Source of the DNA: Scytalidium lignicola
Taxonomy: Eukaryota > Ascomycota > Leotiomycetes
Assembly: GCA_002812745.2 (NCBI GenBank)
Contig: NCSJ02000280.1
Coordinates: forward strand, 1 to 56,862
Direction: 5' to 3'
DNA: 56,862 bases
Part shown: positions 23,067 through 34,686 of the stretch, piece after piece
Numbering within the stretch: the stretch's first letter is position 1
How the letters are laid out: each line of letters opens with the position of its first letter
Translations under genes and position numbers: made by a program
The notes under the pieces: model-generated
Seen by the model: the letters and a program-made list of their open reading frames with translations, nothing else
What the model was told of the DNA's origin: nothing
Database searches by the model: none

Positions 23067-23389
23067 ATGGTGAATATCGGCTATAATCTGGCTTTCAAAG
23101 TTGCAAGATATGGGGAGAGTGGGCTGGGCGTTAAAGACAAGAGATGGGGCTTGGAGGTTTATACTTCTGTCTTTGATAAGTGTTTGGAGGTACGACACCA
23201 TACGGGAAAGCTTTTCTCTTGGTATTGAATCAGCTAACAAATCATCCCTAGGAAAAATTACAGGCTGGTGATCAAACAACCATATGCTCAACTAGTCAGA
23301 CAAGAATAGAGGAGATTATTGAGAAAATCAATATGGATCAAGCTCTCAAGCATGCAGCAAAAAAAAAAGAATCCGAAGAGCGGCCCTAA
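23067..23389 (+). CDS. Small hypothetical protein, two exons
   Basis: An ATG in good context (ACAATGG) opens 41 codons (23067-23189), followed by a 62-nt intron with donor GTACGA, branch site GCTAAC and acceptor CCTAG, then 45 codons (23252-23389). The result is 86 residues, beginning MVNIGYNLAFKVARYGESGL and ending in a charged helix with HAAKKKESEERP. I do not recognise it. The canonical intron joining two open frames is the main evidence. The second exon includes a run of ten A just before the stop, so a length error there would change the C terminus; one alternative frame stays open to 23534. Confidence 0.45.
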
Positions 23390-23893
23390 AAGCATATATC
23401 CTCCCATGACAGCAACCACTTTTCAGGTTATTGGTATATTGGAAGATCAATCGCCGCTCAAAGATTCGTATCCATCAGAAAGCTCGTTTAATTTGGTAAA
23501 ATCCTGCCATCAAAGAGCCCTAGATATGCTTTAAAAGAAGAAAATCAGAAATATTGATCTTTGTTAATGTCACCCATTCCCCATGCTTCCGTGTGTGTAT
23601 GTATCTCCGTTGTAATATAAAACAGCCCAAATCAAAATAAGCAAACCCGCTCAACGCTCAATTCGTTCGTATTTGCCCCTGTCTGCAAATAGTGACTCCT
23701 ATGCGCCTCGTCCCTCTATCATAGGTATCATGAATCAATTCTGGGTGGACTCTTCGAATTACGACTGCCCGCTTTCATAAAGGGGCTTGAGCTGCGGCTA
23801 CCTCCTTCATGCCTGTCTAAAATCAGCACTATATCACTGAGGGAAATGCATTTACGACAAGAAAAAAGAAGGGACAGCAAAGAGAGGGAACAC
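23390..23893. other. Intergenic, convergent
   Basis: Lies between the small gene and the protease stop. It contains only short ORFs and should hold both 3' ends. Confidence 0.5.
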
Positions 23894-24843
23894 TCACGAT
23901 CTTCTCCTCTCTCCTTCCTTTCGAAAACCTTCAATGATCTTCAATATCTCCTTCCGCCCTCCAGTCGCATCCACCAGCTTCCCAGCCATACTCATACTAA
24001 CTTTCTCTCTCGCATTTGCGCTCAGTAGCCGCTTCAGCAAGAGATGGCGCATTTGTATACAGACATAAACCCCGCAATCACTACTATTTTCCTGCTGAGG
24101 ACTATCCTCCAGGTTCATGAACCGCAGTGGACGTCCTAGCAATTGCGAGATCTTCGCCGTGGCTAATCTCGCCTCGTGATAATTCGACGGAGTGAGGGAG
24201 TCGTAATGAAAGGCCACGCCATCGATCACGGAGACTAGCAGAAGAGACCAATGCGAGCCACCTTCAGCGACCGAGACGTTGCGATTGTCGTTTATGGGGA
24301 GGAATATGTGGGTTGTGCGAGAGAAGTTTGGGAGGGCTTCTTTTAGTGTAAGGGGATCGGGTGTTTGCATGAGCATGAAGGCCATGGAGGGTCGGAGGAG
24401 GACGATGTTCGAGGAAGGATATTTCCGAAGTTGTTCGCGCTCGAGGTACCTAGAAAGTGTCAGGGTGGAAAGTTATGGCTTACGATGAGCAGGACCTACT
24501 CTTCCCAGAAGGCAATGGTCTAATAATGTGTTAGTTCTAGGCAGAACAGAAAGACAAGAGTCGCACGTACATTATCCGTAAGCCAGTCATTCCTGAGGGT
24601 ATCGACATCTTCCTTTGTCACTGTGTTACTATGTATCAGCACCAGCAACTGCCACGTAGAATATCGCCTACATACACCGTATATCGTAATCTAGAGGTTA
24701 ATTAAGTTAGCAAGACCATATAAAGAGCCCATTTAATTGAAAATCAATCATGTGAACTTACAACTCAGGTACGCATCATCCGGCGCGAGCTGTTTGGGTT
24801 TGCCTGTTGTCAGCCTCCACGGCTTGGAAGGTAAAAGGTTCAT
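23894..24843 (-). CDS. Ulp1-family protease, NEDD8-type (SENP8/Nep-like)
   Basis: Five exons (24843-24762, 24690-24676, 24620-24571, 24519-24500, 24449-23894) give 240 residues; the second exon is only 15 nt. The fold and order match C48 cysteine proteases: the early YYDIRLTKEDVDTL and NDWLTDNTIAFWEEYLE, the catalytic His in GGSHWSLLLV, Asp in HYDSLTPSN, Gln in SPQQENSSD and the nucleophile in DCGVYVC. The small size and the NDWLTDN start resemble deneddylases that process or remove Rub1/NEDD8, rather than the larger SUMO proteases. Two micro-exons make this gene easy to mis-predict. Confidence 0.88.
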
Positions 24844-25847
24844 AGCCACATATTATGCGGAGATTATATGCTAGACTCGTCCAGAGGTCAAAGGTGAAAG
24901 GAGAAAGAAAAGAGCCTAAGACGCACCGAATCTCCAAAATGCCTGCTGACTCTGCCTTTGAAAGGATGAAAGCCCCCGTCACGAGGCATGGTTCGCGCCG
25001 GAGACGTCCCTTGTTTCGCTGTATACTATGGGTTCGTAGAAAAGCTGATCTGGAATTGTTATGAACGTATTTACGAGATCCAGACGCAATCTGTGGTCAA
25101 CAACGTGACAATTGTGTGGACAACCTCGAAGCGGCGGGACTTGACGAGTTGGACCAGATCAGCCTGATGCTGGCGCGCCCCTCGACTAGCTGCCAAGGAG
25201 AAGTATATATTACGGGTAATCGTAGTCACGCGCAGTTGTGGTCAATGGAAGAGCGTGAAAAGGGAAGTGGAAAAGAGCCCTCGGTCAGCCGGCAGCAGAC
25301 GGGATATGGGCGGTTTGGGGTGGATGAGGTTCGAGAACTTGGAAGTCGAGTCTTTTTGACCAGCGTGCCAGCCTTAACTGCAAGGCGATGTGTGGGCGCG
25401 TGGTGGGGTGCCTCGGGATTCGCAGCTTCGGACGTCACTGATCTGGCATTTTCTGCTTGTGGCGCATGGAAAAAGCTGAGGGGCAGTGCAACAAAACCGT
25501 CCCATCATTCATCATTCATTCAAACAATCAAAAACAACATCTCTATTATCATCTCCCAATTTCAATCAATATCACCAATTGAAGACGAATAAATGTGTTG
25601 ATCTTGCGATTCAGAGTACAGTACAAGCCTACGCTACGCTATCATCGTGTATTCTAGCTCCTGTGTTACCAGCCCTCTTTCATTCGCTCTGTTTCGCCTC
25701 CAATACAACCTAGCAGACACCGCAGACAAACATCTCTAGCACGATCTCTGGTAACTGTTTACTGTGTTGGATAGCAACTCAAGCGCCGGCCTTTGAATCT
25801 AGCAGAACCAACCTCAGCTTTTGTACTTCCCTCAACCTTCACTCTGA
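24844..25847. other. Intergenic, about 1 kb
   Basis: It contains one 158-codon ORF on the plus strand (25116-25592), but its composition is promoter-like and it shows no domain. It lies between the protease start and the stop of the axis-like gene. No supported gene. Confidence 0.5.
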
Positions 25848-28800
25848 TCATGATTGTGTCCCACCACCTTCTCCACCATGTGCTGCAGCTCTCTGAGTGA
25901 TTTGCTTTCTGATGCTCTCTTGTTGCTCCTTCCACTTCGTCCCGAGTGAATCAATCCACGACGTCTTCAGGTTGTCACCCATCTTCCTCGCCAAATCTTT
26001 TGCTTCTTTATATGCCGCTAGTATATCTCTTTTGTCGTCGTCGATCTTCGCCGTGGCATTTTCTCTCTCGGCTCTACGATCCTGCCAGTGGCGTTCGAGG
26101 AGCTTTGCACCGTTCTCTTCATATTGCTTTATAATAAGGCCGAATGCTTCCTCCTCATTAGACAGATTAATTATCATTTCCTAAGAATAATACTGTTAGC
26201 CAAAGCAGTAAATAGAATTTACTTCTTACATCTACAATTCGGTGAAGCGCATCTGAATATTCCTTGTAATGTGGCCGGAGAGCGATATTCCACATCTTCT
26301 CGGCATCCTTCTTGCCCCTGGTCACGGAGGAGTCAGTCGACTCACTCGATTCCGTCAGTTTGGATGCATGTGCCAAATCGAACGCATTTTCATCAGATCC
26401 AATCAAAGTCCTATTAAAGTCCGGTGTGAAAGTGCTGCATTGTGACAAGTTAGGGGATATATCCCTGGGGCCAGGTTCAGTCACAGCATTCGTCGTCTCC
26501 CTTTTCAGTCTCCCAATAAAATTGGTTGAAGGTCCGTCCTGCCGCTCGATGAAAGGATCCGCCAGGGGCTTCGCAGGACCAACTCCGCCCTTGATATTGA
26601 CCGCTTCATATACTCCATTCTGAAATTCTCTGTGTGGGATATAACGGGGTGTTGTGTCTTCCGGCAAGGATGGTTTGGTCTTTGGAATACCTGACAGTGC
26701 AAATCTTGGCTGCAAATATTCATTGCTGGCCTTTGCTGAAGCCTCATTGTTTAAGAAGTCAGGGAACAACTTTCTTTTCACTTTACTGAAATGGTCCACG
26801 TTGGTTCCTGCTTGAGCAATTGGACTCCCGTTTTGATCCACAAACGATCGCTGACTGGAGCGAGAAGCTTGACCAGCTCTTGCCACCGGCTGAGATCCTG
26901 ATACCAGCGCTTCCACCTCTACCACATTACCTGATGGGGTCAAACTCGGTGTTTCCCTTTGCGCACTAGCATATATTAAGCTGCATGAGATATCCCCTTC
27001 TATCTCTCTATCTGTTCGCTGCCTCTTGAACACGTGGGATTCAGAGGGACTGGCTTGTTCAAGATCAGTGTCTTTATTCAAAGCTGCTTGGAGATTTCTT
27101 GTAGCATGCTCTACGGAGCTGTGTGGACCTTGATTCCGCGGACCATGGCTGTTGAAACCGATGACCAATGGTTTTCGGACAAGGGCATCATCAAGTAAAG
27201 ATCGATTTGAAAGGGCATTATTCAATATCGTCACGGCAGTGTTATTATGTTGGATACCAACTTTTTGCTTTCCTATAATGGGAGACCTTGATGGTTGCCT
27301 TTCGCTTCTGATGTCATTCTTTTTACGGAAAATCTTTGTTCTGACTGTTCTTTTTTCTAGTTGTCGTTGAACTAAATGGCAAGATGAGTTTGAGCTTAGA
27401 GCCTCAGCTTCTGAATACCAATAGTTCTTAGAAGATGACCTTAGGTCATCAGCAACCTCATATTTCATTCCTTCGGTACACTGCGGTGTTACTTTTTTCG
27501 TGACCGCATTAATATTATTCTCATCGAGTGATGTTTCTATCAGTTCTCCCAGTATGTTGTCTAGCTTGGATGCCCATTCTTCCTCACAGGCAATATTGGC
27601 ATTCGAACTGCGTTTAATGTGCTGTGGTTGCCTCATGGGGCTTGATTCCATGTCTGGTGGAGCTGCATCATAGAGGTCATCCGGCTTTGCAGAACTTAGC
27701 CTATTGTAGTCTGGATCTAACAATTGAGGAGCCTTGATCTCTTCATGGAAGGATTGAAAATTCTCATTGTCCTTATTAGGGAGATCTAATTCAGTTTCAT
27801 CTCCTGGCATTGCCTTTCTCTTCCTCTCAGAAGACCGTATAACCCTCTTCTTTAACTTCTCACTTGAACTTTGATGATGATTGACCCTCAGATTTTTATT
27901 TTTGGCGGTATCAATATCTGACTGACCGGGTCTAGTTTCGATTTCCGCACCGCTAGTATTCACAGCAGCCCCAGTGCCTTTTTTCGTTGGGCTATCTTGT
28001 TTGGGTAGAGACATCTCTAAATTTGCTGGGGCTGATTTTCTCTTTGGCTTCGCAGTCTTCCCAAATTTTGAATTCTTCCTTCTTCCACCTGTTGTGGACG
28101 TAACAGTACGCTTAGCAGGCTGCTTCACGCATTTGTCAGAGGATTCCAATCTTGTCAATTGTAGATTCTTCGGTGGAGTTTGGGGGATACTCCNAAATAT
28201 CAAGGTCAGTGTCTTTCCCCAACTCTGTTGCTTTATCGGGCCTCATATCTGACGTATTTGAGAGCGTCTTAGACTTGAACTGGGGATTTTGAGTTTTAGA
28301 TTTTGACCGGCGTGCCGAGTCCGATCGTTCCTCAGCATTCTCCTTAGCAGACATACTCTCTGAGGCTGTCCCATTCAGCTTCTTCGGATTTGTCCGTACA
28401 ATGTTGGGAGATATATTCTGATTAACGTCTGATATGACTACCAATGCCTTCCTTGATGGCTGAAGATATTGAGCTGTTAGTTGTGAGTCAACGATTTCAT
28501 CCTCGTTGACAATCTTCATTCGGCTGTTTCGAACGTCGAGAAAGTCTGAGACAGAAAGGTGCCCAGGATGCTTTGATGTTGTCTCTTTATAGCATGTATT
28601 AGGATATAGCCCTGGGCAAGCAGCTTGGATATCGACACCGAGACTGTGAACCCTTTCAACATCCAAAACCAGGCGAATATACACTAACTCTACCGATTTA
28701 GAATCTAAACAGATCATTTGGTCATTCGCCTTCCCTACTGTGATAATCATTTCGGCCATATTGGCAGCTTTCTGGTAACCTTTTCCAATATTTGTGTGTT

Positions 28801-30023
28801 TCACTTCTATTGATGTTACCGCAGAGGGAGATATATCTAAAGAATGGTAAAAGTCCCGATCAGTGGCGGCTATCAAAATAGATAACTCTTCTGGACAAAT
28901 GGAAACTAAGGTATCCTGCCCTGCAGATCTAGCGCTAGATACTGGGAATGTTGTTACACTGTGTGCATAATGGATCTGCCCAATGCTATGGTTGTGTCAG
29001 AAAACATTTCTCCTAAAAGGGTACTGAACTCCAAACCGTTCTTTGCTCATTCTTTTCTGCCATAAATTGTCAACGTAATTCTGGAAGACCCGGAACCATT
29101 TCACCATAGGTACAGGTGCTGATGGGAATTCTGCATAGATACTCTTATCAATTGCACTTGGCCAGAGAGTTTCTAGGGGTGTGCCCGAGTTAATCATACT
29201 CCTAACAATTTCACCACAAATTATCCTAATAACCTCGTTGTCTTCGTGGAGGATTAACATTCCTAACTGGCGTCTATGGTATGCTATCAGACAAATTGTA
29301 GTAATTAAAAAGATAATTACTTACCTAGTCTCTTCTGGGCCCAGTTCAATTCTGCCACGATTGGCTTCCGCGTCTTCGAGAAGTTGAAGGAGTAATATGC
29401 CAGCCTTCAAGAAGGTTAGTCCATTTGGATACTTTATTCTCCCATCACATACCCAGCGCCTCATCCCAAATGGTTTCGTCTTATCAACAAAATAGCAAAG
29501 AAGCAAGAGAACTGAGTCCCTTCCAACAGTTATTTTCCTTTCTTTCAGGGTTCTTTCATTTCCAATCTGGGATGGTATCCGATAGAATGAAGCCTACCAT
29601 GGTCAGTTTAGATGAAAAACTTCAGCAATGGGTGTCAAACTGAAATAAGGTATAATGCTCGTTCTTCTTTCTGGCTGGCTGGTAGTTGAAGGATAATTTC
29701 TAGTGTCCCTCCTAGTGATGGTGGTTGTAGTCGACTATACATTCCGTTTTCTGTTTGATTTAGAAGATCGACAATCTCCGAGAGAAAGGAAGATTGAAGC
29801 ACAGTTGAATCCTTCCTGTAGAGTTTCAGTTCTTCTCTCAACCTATTCAATACCTGATCCGGGATTCTATTTCGCAACACCATTAGCAAATACTAAGGCA
29901 AAATCATATTCGAACTTACAAAATCACTCCTGTTTCCTTTAGCGCAAGACGTATGATTTGGTACAGTTGCTTCGTGACGGCATCTAGGGCCTTGCCCGTT
30001 GGTAGCGACCGTCGAGGTGGCAT
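25848..30023 (-). CDS. Large protein resembling meiotic axis proteins (Red1/SYCP2 layout)
   Basis: Six exons (30023-29920, 29866-29641, 29593-29325, 29273-29025, 28985-26230, 26180-25848) give 1,311 residues once the N at 28194 is dropped. The 39-nt intron at 29024-28986 removes an in-frame stop. Residues 1-270 are helical and ARM-like (for example DSVLLLLCYFVD and IRIICGEIVRSMI). A compact beta-rich part follows, with DTLVSICPEELSILIAATDR and VELVYIRLVLDV, resembling a PH or Spt16-middle fold. About 750 residues of Ser/Lys-rich disorder come next, then a charged C-terminal coiled coil (KQYEENGAKLLERHWQDRR). This order is that of yeast Red1 and mammalian SYCP2, which build the chromosome axis in meiosis. 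I see no diagnostic sequence motif, so the identity is an inference from architecture. Alternatives are another chromatin-bound fungal scaffold. Confidence 0.55.
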
Positions 30024-31407
30024 GGCGAAGAACTTGGCCTGACCTTATTTTTACACATATAAAACTCCCTCGGTGCAATTATATCCTCAACTATAAGCTG
30101 GTCATGTCTAGTGGTCAGCTACGGTTAGGTTTCCAGTGCTGATACTTCTAGGGTTCATCAAAGGTCTTCAGTCAGAGAATGTACCCAGCTTTATCCATAC
30201 CTTCTCCCAGGCAGTCAGTTTGACCCTCCCTATACTTTAGAATTATTAATAATATTCCAACATACTGTTTAGCTGATATTGAATAAGTTATGGGATTCCT
30301 GGATTTCTTAGATCCAGACGTGGACTGTGAATGTCGATAAATTTCCGCTAAAAGACGAGTCTGTCAAGTTTTAGAAGTGCCCTATTAACTAGGGAATTGT
30401 CAGTGGATATCAAGTGCTGCTAATTCAAAAAATGGAATTCGGAGTATTGTTACATCCTCAGGAAGCATCTTTAGAGGCTTCCCATTAAATAACTCTGGGG
30501 TTGAAGAAATCAGATCTGCATGATCATAGTGTGTTGCTGCTGACTTGGAAAATAGAGGGAGAAGAAGCATTTATCACTTCCTAAGCTTCTAGAAACTTAT
30601 TGGCATGCACTATTGTGGGATACTCGGCGTGAAATTTGTTCACAACGTGCGTCGTGTGTCGTGTCAGATTGGGGCATGAAAGGTTGGATAGATGGCTGAA
30701 ACTAGAAAGACATGTGAACGGAACGGATGTGAGTAATTTTCCTTGTGATCTACTTTATTGATAACACCGTCAACGCGGCCCTAAATATTCCGTGCTAGGG
30801 GAGTATGTAAGTTAGAATTCCAGTTTTCACAGTCAAAAATATCTGTTTTCTATGACCACGCCGGCTAGACCAGATTAGCCACAGAAATTCCATCTTAAAT
30901 ATGTATTCCAACACAACAATATTTCTCAATCTAAACCACTATTCTTGAAAATGATAGCTATCTATATTCTGGATTCTAGGATTGCTTATATGTTACTCGT
31001 GAGCAAACTTGTCGAAGTTTTAGATACATTTTTGAATCATACGCGTAGTATTACACCTGCTTTTGAACCAAAGCTCAGGGCCAATCCAGATTTAAAGAAA
31101 AGATAATTGAGAACATGATATAATTACTGAATTCTACTTCCTAATTAATAACTCTACCAGCTTATGCCCCACAGCGGGGTACTGTAAATACAGGCGAGGT
31201 AGCCTGGAAAAGTCATCTGACTACGCGTCTACTCTGACACGCACCCCTGAACGAAGAGTAGTAAAGTATCGCGTCGCGAATTTGAGGCATTGGACAGGGG
31301 GTTTGATTACTAGACCCTTATCAATCCCTACAAACTCCTGTCGTGTTATAACCAACTCCGAAATCTCATCAGCTGTAAAGTCCGTTTTCTTTTAAGAGAC
31401 GAGCGTT
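30024..31407. other. Divergent intergenic region, 1.4 kb
   Basis: No gene is seen. It separates the axis-like gene from the Cys-rich gene and must include both promoters. Confidence 0.5.
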
Positions 31408-32231
31408 ATGACCAAGAATAGTACCCAGCCCGCTAAGAATGGAGGCCTACCGCCCAAAGTCCTCCTAGTTGCCCAGTTAAGGAGTACCATTGATACTATG
31501 AGTGCGAAGGAACTCCGGTTTGAGCTTCAGAATTTACTCTCCAATTTTCCAGACATAGCACAAGAATTGGAAAACAGGCTGCTAGTGCAAGGGAAAGATG
31601 TAGTGCGATACCACAGAGATTCAGATTCAGAAAATAAGACCGAGTCTTCGGAGTCTTCAGATTCTGAAGATTATGAGGACTATTATGAAGACCATGAAAG
31701 CGACGACATTGATGCATCCGAGGACGGTGCCGTTTCCAAGTCAAATGGCAAGAGCAGGGAGCCGAAACCAATAAAACCAATTTCTGTAGGCGACAAGGAA
31801 TATACTTCTCGGTATGCCAAATGCGAGAACTGCAAAGAGTTTTTTGATGTGACAGCAAACTGGCGAGGAGCTTGTTTCTGGCATCCAGGTATTGACCCTA
31901 TATTTTTTCAGAAGGATCATCGTCTAACTTCTCAAAAGGTCAGAAGGAGGTGGACGATGATTCCTATATATGGAATGATCATGATGATAGATGCCACGGC
32001 CCACCTAGCGCATTTGAAAATGATCCTTCCTATGCAGACGGATTTATGTGGGATTGTTGTGATGAATCTGGAGATCATGCTGGCTGCAAACAAACAAAAC
32101 ACAAGGCAGCAGTAAATGTGATAGTTCCACTACCTTTACCTTCCCCTCCCCCCAAGAAGGCTCCAAAAAGGAAGGCAGAAGAACCTATAGTAACTGTGGC
32201 TCCCAAGAAGAAAAAAGGTAGCAGAAAGTAG
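31408..32231 (+). CDS. Fungal Cys/His-rich nuclear protein of unknown function
   Basis: The first part (31408-31888) encodes an N-terminal helical region, a strongly acidic Ser/Asp/Glu tract and YAKCENCKEFF with WRGACFWHP. The second (31912-32231) encodes WNDHDDRCHGPPSAF, GFMWDCCDESGDHAGC and a basic tail with PKKAPKRKAEE and APKKKKGSRK. Spaced Cys and His (CxxC, HP, DxCH, CC, GC, HK) suggest a zinc-binding fold found in many fungal proteins without a known role. The tail looks like a nuclear signal. The two parts join in frame either by a 23-nt GT-CAG segment (31889-31911), giving 266 residues, or if the T6 run at 31903-31908 is really T7. Neither choice can be proved here. Confidence 0.75.
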
Positions 32232-33168
32232 ATGGCGAGGTTACTACTGCGATATTGAATGTTTTCTATTTATTCTAAAAGTCAGCCTGGACTGTCTGGA
32301 AAACGAGAATCATTTCATAGGTTTCAAAGGGAGGACTGGAACAGAAAATATATTGTGTATTATATGGTCTTTGATATTGTTTGATACATTAATAATAAAC
32401 TATTCATGATAACTTTAAAGGAAACAGAGGGCTTTGAAAAGGTTTACCGGAGTTGGGATTGCACGTTCACGATTATGAGATGTGGAAAATTTTGCATGAA
32501 TGAACAGTTATACAGTAGTCAGTTCGCCAATGATTCTTAGGTTGAAGAAAAATGTGCATGAATTAAGCTTTGGGTATGTGGTAATAAAGATCTAGCTAAT
32601 TACTACAAAGTAAACTAGTTCTTATAATCAAGCTCCATGTGGCGATATCTAGAACATCATTAGGTGTCACTTCTCCTCGATGATGGCTTAATGTGAGCCA
32701 TATGGCTAATTACTTCGCGGTTCCTATGTGAATCTTTCCACATCAGTCACAGCAATAACTAATCTATCCCCTCGACCGCCAGAGATGGAGTCACTTGTAA
32801 TTTTGCTGTAATTAGAGTTTTATGCTCAACGGGATGTTATAATTCACCGAGCCATTAAAATCAAAGAAAACCTGTCATAAAAGTATAATTTGTATAAATC
32901 TGCATAAGTGACTCCATTTCTGGCGATCGAGGTGTTAATAGAGCAGAATGACTTGATCTGCCCCATTCTTGAAGCTAGCTTCCCTAGGGCCTTTTGCCTA
33001 AGATAAGAAGGTGGAAGCGGGAGCATCTCCACCAACCAAATATAACTTAGAATGACTCCCCGATATCTCCACCACCACTTAATATAAGTGCAAGATCGAA
33101 TGAATTGTTCTAGAGTGATTTGACAATTAGAAGTGAATCTTAATTTTTATTTTACAGATATTAGAATC
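32232..33168. other. Intergenic with a small inverted-repeat element
   Basis: About 940 bp without a gene. The notable content is the inverted-repeat element at 32769-32932, listed separately. Confidence 0.5.
32769..32932. mobile_element. MITE-like element, 164 bp with about 27-bp inverted ends
   Basis: The left end CCTCGACCGCCAGAGATGGA plus GTCACTT is found inverted at the right end with two mismatches. The interior is AT-rich and non-coding. A short size and inverted ends fit a miniature DNA transposon, but I cannot see a clear target duplication. Confidence 0.55.
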
Positions 33169-34686
33169 ATGGATTCTCTCAATGAAATATCAATCTGGGT
33201 AATTCTTGGTGGTTGTGCTGTGATATCCGTCCGCCAACTTTATCTCTTGTTTCTGAGACAACGAAGCCGCATAACGGTAAGAACAATAATTGCTCTGTTT
33301 GAAGAATGTTATTCTAGAACTTCGAGTCTATTCTTCTTTGCAATTTTTTAGTTTGTGGAGTTTGTAATACAAAAATCAAATTACGATCATGTTGCTGAGA
33401 CTCCTATCTAGGGCAAGCAGTCCAAGATATCAAGCAATGATCTCACTCAGACTAGAAATACCGATTCTTCAGCCAGTCAAATTATTCCACTACCAGACTT
33501 CGACTGGAGTGTTACTGAACCTCTGAAATTCCGACCATTCAAACCAATATATCATTTAACTATGGGTAAACTACTTCCAAGTATCTCTGGATTCGTGCTT
33601 AGTCCTCTGACCATCATCCAGCTATCACCAGTGTCACAATGTCAGACCTCATAGTCATGGACAAGAATTATCTAGATAGATTACAGCTCCGCAAACAGAT
33701 CATTCGGGATCACTATCCCATCGCAATCGCATGTTTACCACCAGCCAAACCAGCGGTTGACGAGTTCTACACATATCTCTTAGGGACCCATCTCCCAACT
33801 AGATTTCCAAGGATGTTTAAGATATCCATGGATGAAAAACATCCCTCTCATGTTTTAAATGTTGTAACTAATGAATATTTGCCCTTGGAACCGCCTTTAA
33901 ATCCGGAAAAGGCATTGCAGATAATAGGAGAAAATCTAGATGAAGATATCTTGTTTCTTCTACCATCTGAAGACGGCGATGGTTATGTATTAAATGGATA
34001 TATAACGTGTTTCCCCAGTGGATTCAACACGAGAGAGAAACTTGGTTTAAAGCTAAGAAATATTCATACCCCAGTGCCTGGTTACAAGGAGAAGTTGGAG
34101 AAGAGCATGGATCGGTTTTTTGATAGAATTGAGGTTGGGAAGATTGTCCTGAGATCCAATGTAAGTGAAGTTTTGTTATATCTGGATTCGAGCTCACTTC
34201 GAAATACCTATTCGCTGGTTTCGAGAGTATATCATGGATTTGTCCTGTTCAAATCACCGCCTCGAACGATAAATACTAATGACCGAGTATCTGGGTAGTG
34301 GGCCATAACTACCCACGATAGACTCTTTGCCGCATCTGGCACTCATTTATACGAGGGTGAAGATGCAGTTGAGGAAGAAGTCGATATTGACAATGTAAGT
34401 TTTCCACGAGAGTAGCTTACAGTCGTTTAACCGTACTCTAATTGTCTCTCGCAAGACACACCTCCGCTCCGAGCGTCAACTGCTGCACAGATTGCCAGAG
34501 ACAAAGGCTTTACTTTTCAACTTCAAGACCTACCTATATCCTCTGAAAGATATCAAGGATGAGGGCCTGAGTGAAGAGCTTGCACAAGCGATTGACGGTT
34601 TGAAAGAGGGGAGTGTCCCCGGAATGCATTTCTATAAGCGGGGGGTCGTTTGGGGAGAAGCTGTGAAGGCATATTTGAGGGCATGA
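33169..34686 (+). CDS. DUF3445 haem-dependent N-demethylase-like protein
   Basis: Five exons (33169-33276, 33412-33565, 33622-34160, 34299-34394, 34456-34686) give 375 residues. The N terminus has a single hydrophobic segment (IWVILGGCAVISV), which suggests a membrane anchor. The rest matches the DUF3445 family: DWSVTEPLKFRPFKPIYHLT, MDKNYLDR, FPRMFKI, NWAITTHDRLFAASGTHLYE, HLRSERQLLHRLPETKALLF and a C-terminal WGEAVKAYLRA. A bacterial relative is the haem-binding subunit of a dimethylamine monooxygenase type enzyme that removes methyl groups oxidatively. The fungal substrate is unknown. In bacteria partner subunits are encoded nearby; none are seen here. It lies just upstream of HIS1 in the same direction, without a clear link. 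Confidence 0.82.

Noticed and set aside
25116..25592. A 158-codon plus-strand ORF between the protease and axis-like genes
   Set aside because: No domain, low-complexity end and promoter-like position; no splice partner seen.
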